A DNA stretch of 38,451 nt, taken from the IMG/VR virus record IMGVR_UViG_3300030419_002277, positions 1-38,451 of that record; one strand, 5' to 3'. Position 1 is the stretch's first letter. Each line of letters opens with the position of its first letter. The notes below the pieces were generated by a model. The model did no database searches and was not told the DNA's origin. It saw nothing but the letters and a program-made list of their open reading frames with translations. Shown here one piece after another: positions 35,138 to 38,451 of the stretch. Source of the DNA: a virus. The position numbers were made by a program, and so were the translations under genes.

Positions 35138-37023
35138 TACACAGCCTCACTTAACGTTAATCTAAAACGTGCCCTCTCATTTAGCCCAGTTTCCTCCAGA
35201 GCCTGTGCACTCAGCACGGTGACATAGTAATTTCTAGTACCACCAGAGTCATCACGGTAAGTTAATTCCATAAGGGTATTAGTTGAAATCGCCGTTTCTA
35301 CGGCTGATTGCAAATCTCTTATAGTTTTGCCTTTGTGACTATTAGTTAAGTCTAGGACCACATCAAAACCGTACTGAACAGGTAATGTCTTTTTAAATAG
35401 TAAAGCCAACTTAACTAAATCAGGTGTATTTGTAGCCGTTCCACCTCTTGCTAACGCTGCTTTTAACTTAATACTTCTAAACTCTACACCTGTCGGAGTA
35501 GTTGAGTTTGGCAATTTAAATTCTGTTTCTCCACTGCTTGTGATTGCTGTAAGGTCAGTAAATGAATCACTGTAATTAACAGCATAAGATATAGTTACTG
35601 TTTCATTAGATGTAGGATTTTTAGTTTCTGCTCTAATTGCTAGTGCTACTTTGTCTTGTCCTATAACACCTGCATCAAAGTATGGTGTTTCAAGTGTTGC
35701 TGCACTTGCATAATCTTGGTCAGCAATTTGGCTAGGATTAATTACATCAGTAGATAAACTAATATAATAAGCCTCGCTATCATAATTGACCCATAATCTA
35801 TAATTACCTTGGTCTGTGCCTACAAAAGCACCTGTGATACCTGCAGAACTACTACCTGTAATATGTTTTATTTCATAACCTCTGTCATCAAATGCTGCAA
35901 TATAAGAATAACCTACGAGTCCACCACCTATAGAAGTATTCATTCTTGACCTACTACCTGTAGTAGCATGAGTTTTAGTAGTCAAAGGCGTGGTGTCTTG
36001 CTCTTGTGCATTAACTACCACCAACAATTCATTATGTGTAGGTACGAGTTTTAATATTTTACCTCTGTATGTTTGTGGAACACCATCATCTAAATCAAGA
36101 CCTACTGTTGTTACAATCGTTGCATCAGAGCCCACGTTAATTTTATATATACCCATACTAGATGGATAATAAATACTACCTCTCCAAGTTGTAGTACCTT
36201 TACCATTATTATTACTCCTTGGTATTTTAAAATCTGTCTGAACAAATCTTGTATTAGTATCATCGTGAACGTATAAACCTTGTTTAGTCACAGCGTATAA
36301 GACTCTATCTTGACTGGCATTTCTTGCAACTATTAAACCTACAACATCATCGTCATCTAATTTTAACTTTGCATCTAAAGTCCAACTACCAGATAAATCT
36401 GATGAACGATACAACTGACCATCACTACTTATTGCATATAACTGGTCTTTCCAAAAGGCAATATATGGAGTGCTTTGAGTAGAATTTGAAGCCCAAGTTT
36501 CACCGTTAGTGCTGTAAAAAATACCTTTATTGTTAGCAAAAACTGCTGTTGGGACACTATTTACCATCCCAACTTCAGCATCTGAAGCATATTGCATTGA
36601 TTCGGTTGCTGATACTTCAATAGTAGTCCAAGTGTTATCTGGATTGTATCTATGCAGAAACCCTCCTCCTGCTGCATACAACACACCTTTAAATGTTAAA
36701 AACTCTGTCAGGGTAGTGCTAGGGTCAGAACCACTAGCAGTTGCTAGTTTTGGTAACACGAAATGGTCTTTATGCCTTAATTGCCCTGTGGACCACCATA
36801 CTCTATCTAAATCCTTAGAGGCATCCATACGTTCTATACCAATGCCCCCTCTGTGGTCGCTTGATACAAATGTTGATGTAATAGGGTTTGACTCTAAGTT
36901 ATAATCGCCAAGTGTAATCTTGCCGGGAAATTGGCTAGTAATAAATCTTCTTACAGGGTTTGATACTCTATAGTAAACCCCATTTAGGATTATTTCATTT
37001 TCTTCTACTACTTTTGCTGCCAT
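35137..37023 (-). CDS. Large tail protein with beta-propeller-like repeats (628 aa)
   Basis: A 628-residue protein rich in Tyr, Trp, Gly and Asp. Repeats such as GIFYSTNGETWASNSTQS, GQLYRSSDLSGSWTLD and GLYVHDDTNTRFV resemble BNR/sialidase-type propeller blades. The N-terminus (VYYRVSNPVRRFITSQFPGK) and a C-terminal domain (LPVQYGFDVVLDLTN) are typical of tail-hub or nozzle-type podovirus proteins. Start overlaps the upstream gene stop. It is probably part of the short tail; receptor or adaptor role unproven. Confidence 0.7.
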   Translation of the reverse strand: MAAKVVEENEIILNGVYYRVSNPVRRFITSQFPGKITLGDYNLESNPITSTFVSSDHRGGIGIERMDASKDLDRVWWSTGQLRHKDHFVLPKLATASGSDPSTTLTEFLTFKGVLYAAGGGFLHRYNPDNTWTTIEVSATESMQYASDAEVGMVNSVPTAVFANNKGIFYSTNGETWASNSTQSTPYIAFWKDQLYAISSDGQLYRSSDLSGSWTLDAKLKLDDDDVVGLIVARNASQDRVLYAVTKQGLYVHDDTNTRFVQTDFKIPRSNNNGKGTTTWRGSIYYPSSMGIYKINVGSDATIVTTVGLDLDDGVPQTYRGKILKLVPTHNELLVVVNAQEQDTTPLTTKTHATTGSRSRMNTSIGGGLVGYSYIAAFDDRGYEIKHITGSSSAGITGAFVGTDQGNYRLWVNYDSEAYYISLSTDVINPSQIADQDYASAATLETPYFDAGVIGQDKVALAIRAETKNPTSNETVTISYAVNYSDSFTDLTAITSSGETEFKLPNSTTPTGVEFRSIKLKAALARGGTATNTPDLVKLALLFKKTLPVQYGFDVVLDLTNSHKGKTIRDLQSAVETAISTNTLMELTYRDDSGGTRNYYVTVLSAQALEETGLNERARFRLTLSEAV

Positions 37024-38297
37024 TAATCAATCCAAACGCACCTTTGAGGAGTTTGGCTTTTTGCTAATGTCTGTTCTGCTAATAGATTCATTCTTTCACT
37101 ATCTAGTTGAGCAGCCTCTCTTCTTTCAGAAGACCTGTCAGACCTAGCAAGTAAAGCCATTGCTGTTGCTTTTTGTATTATATACTCTGGCTCAACATCA
37201 CATGAAGTAGAATCAGCAGTCAATAGTGTTGGCTTTTTAACTCCTGTTAATTTAATAAGCGAATTATTGATAAATGCTCTAGCATTTTCATCAAACACTA
37301 ATCTTCTGTTTGCTCTGTCTATTGTGTAAAAATTCCTGTGTATTTCTTCGTATGATGCACCATAATCCCTTGATACTTTTATATCATCTATAGATACTGT
37401 TGCTGCTCCAATGTCTGCTACTTGTATAAGACCGACTGATATAATTGCTGTCAGGTTTTCTGCACTACTAAAGGCTACTCTATGGTGTGTCCAAGTATCT
37501 ACAGATGTTGCAGGTACAGATACGTCTTCATAAACACCACTTGTTGCATTGTTTGCAACTGCAGATACTCTTACTGCAAATTGTCCTGCTGTTAGTGCTA
37601 CATTAGTTTTAATCCAAAACTCTATATGTGTGTAGCCGGATATATCTGTTGAACTAATTGAGTCTGATATAAGAATTGCGTTTGTGCTAGTGCCTGACGG
37701 TATAACCATTTTATTTGCACCAACACCCTCTCTGTGGTCTTCTTCGTCAACTACTACACTTGTAACACCTGTCACATTTTCATCGAATGCAGAATCACAA
37801 GTAAGTAATGATTTCCCAAAATACTTATTTCTATATTCAACTTTTTGAAGCCCAATTAAATCACTTGGTAGGGCATAACTATATACTTCTCTTGATGAAT
37901 GGAGAGTAAAATCTGTCATGGCTGGGGCACCTTTTCTAGTAATGCTAGATATAGACCTATTTATAAAATCATGTATTCTTGCAGGTGGTAAATCGTTGTC
38001 ATATATTTCGTAACTATCTCCAGAGGCAACATTAAAACTAAGTGCAGGTGATATTGTGATTAAATTGGTGCTAGCAGTATAGTCAGTTATTCTTCTTATA
38101 TTTACAGTATTGTCTGTAGCATCTGTAACTACAATCCATGAACCATTATATTCATCGTCACCACCAAAAAGATTTATTGTGTCTTTTAAAGTAATTGTGT
38201 CTGTATTTGCACTAGCAGTTCCTACAGTACAAGCACCTAAAGAATAGCCTATTGACTGCCTTAATTCTGCTCTAGTTTTTGCTTGTATTACTGCCAT
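37023..38297 (-). CDS. Tail/adaptor protein (424 aa) with inserted beta domain
   Basis: The opening AVIQAKTRAELRQSIGYSLG and following beta strands, then DLPPARIHDFINRSISSITR, resemble head-tail adaptor proteins of aquatic phages. The middle (residues about 200-310) is an inserted beta-sandwich resembling a carbohydrate-binding module (GYTHIEFWIKTNVALTAGQF, VDTWTHHRVAFSSAEN). The C-terminus is a helix (SERREAAQLDSERMNLLAEQ). AAGGAT lies five bases before the ATG. Function inferred from layout. Confidence 0.65.
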   Translation of the reverse strand: MAVIQAKTRAELRQSIGYSLGACTVGTASANTDTITLKDTINLFGGDDEYNGSWIVVTDATDNTVNIRRITDYTASTNLITISPALSFNVASGDSYEIYDNDLPPARIHDFINRSISSITRKGAPAMTDFTLHSSREVYSYALPSDLIGLQKVEYRNKYFGKSLLTCDSAFDENVTGVTSVVVDEEDHREGVGANKMVIPSGTSTNAILISDSISSTDISGYTHIEFWIKTNVALTAGQFAVRVSAVANNATSGVYEDVSVPATSVDTWTHHRVAFSSAENLTAIISVGLIQVADIGAATVSIDDIKVSRDYGASYEEIHRNFYTIDRANRRLVFDENARAFINNSLIKLTGVKKPTLLTADSTSCDVEPEYIIQKATAMALLARSDRSSERREAAQLDSERMNLLAEQTLAKSQTPQRCVWID

Positions 38298-38451
38298 TTA
38301 TATCCTTATGACCATTTTTTAGTTGATTTTGTTTAGCACTTCCTATTGCTGCATCTTCTCTATCAACTAATAATTTTTTATAATCGCTATCTATTGTAGC
38401 CAATGGACCCAATACATTCAAAATTTCACCTTGACTACTACCTTGCGATAT
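38272..38451 (-). CDS. C-terminal part of an unknown protein, runs in from the window end
   Basis: The frame is open from the window end and ends 26 bases inside the next gene. It reads ISQGSSQGEILNVLGPLATI, then DSDYKKLLVDREDAAIGSAK and a short tail. If the window ends join, it would begin near a TTG behind AAGG (about base 38421) or a GTG at the far side of the junction. Helical, no family recognised. Confidence 0.5.
   Translation of the reverse strand: MSQGSSQGEILNVLGPLATIDSDYKKLLVDREDAAIGSAKQNQLKNGHKDINGSNTSKN

Overview
The window reads as a near-complete or complete genome (38.45 kb) of a short-tailed, podovirus-like double-stranded DNA phage. The DNA is AT-rich, genes are packed tightly and often overlap by 1 to 20 bases, and strong Shine-Dalgarno sequences precede most starts. 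Several proteins resemble families I know from uncultured aquatic (marine or freshwater) phages; the host cannot be named from the sequence. I see no integrase, repressor of a known family, DNA polymerase, replicative helicase, RNA polymerase, tRNA or CRISPR array, so the phage looks lytic and dependent on the host replisome and RNA polymerase.

Layout. (1) 16493 down to 1, minus strand: late block with small and large terminase, two small basic proteins, portal, two small head-associated proteins, a 1402-residue putative internal or ejection protein, a Gln-rich scaffold-like protein, major capsid protein, a decoration-like protein and an 847-residue fibre-like protein. A C-rich tract with small GTCGC hairpins lies between the terminase genes. 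(2) 16577 to about 17440, plus strand: a perfect sigma70-type promoter, then about 830 bases without a gene that fold into many compatible helices. I read this as one large structured noncoding RNA of the size class of GOLLD/ROOL-type phage RNAs. (3) 17464 to 25195, plus strand: mostly tiny acidic unknown proteins, each built as the same cassette: strong ribosome site, short gene, GC-rich hairpin at or around the stop codon, then a conserved box near TAGTTTTAGTAATAA. I count 18 copies of the box plus one degenerate copy. This zone also holds a DUF932-type protein, an OB-fold or SSB-like protein and an excisionase-type helix-turn-helix protein. (4) 25179 to 30777, plus strand: replication, recombination and nuclease module without the box: winged-helix initiator-like protein, DnaC-like loader, adenine or cytosine-N4 methyltransferase, HNH protein, RecB/Cas4-like nuclease with Fe-S cysteines, a second PD-(D/E)XK-like protein, staphylococcal-nuclease-like protein and a resolvase-like nuclease. 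(5) 38451 down to 30770, minus strand: tail and adaptor proteins, then a run of very small membrane, coiled-coil and zinc-ribbon proteins, some of which may be lysis proteins.

How it may work together. The two minus-strand blocks would be one late transcription unit if the map is circular and the window ends join; the partial genes at both ends fit that. The divergent promoter region at 16.5-16.6 kb would start late mRNA leftward (terminase first) and the structured RNA plus early cassettes rightward. The initiator-like protein, loader and SSB-like protein would bring the host helicase and polymerase to the phage origin. The set of nucleases could process replication intermediates and degrade host DNA. 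The two most unusual features are the large RNA and the cassette array with stop codons placed in hairpin loops.
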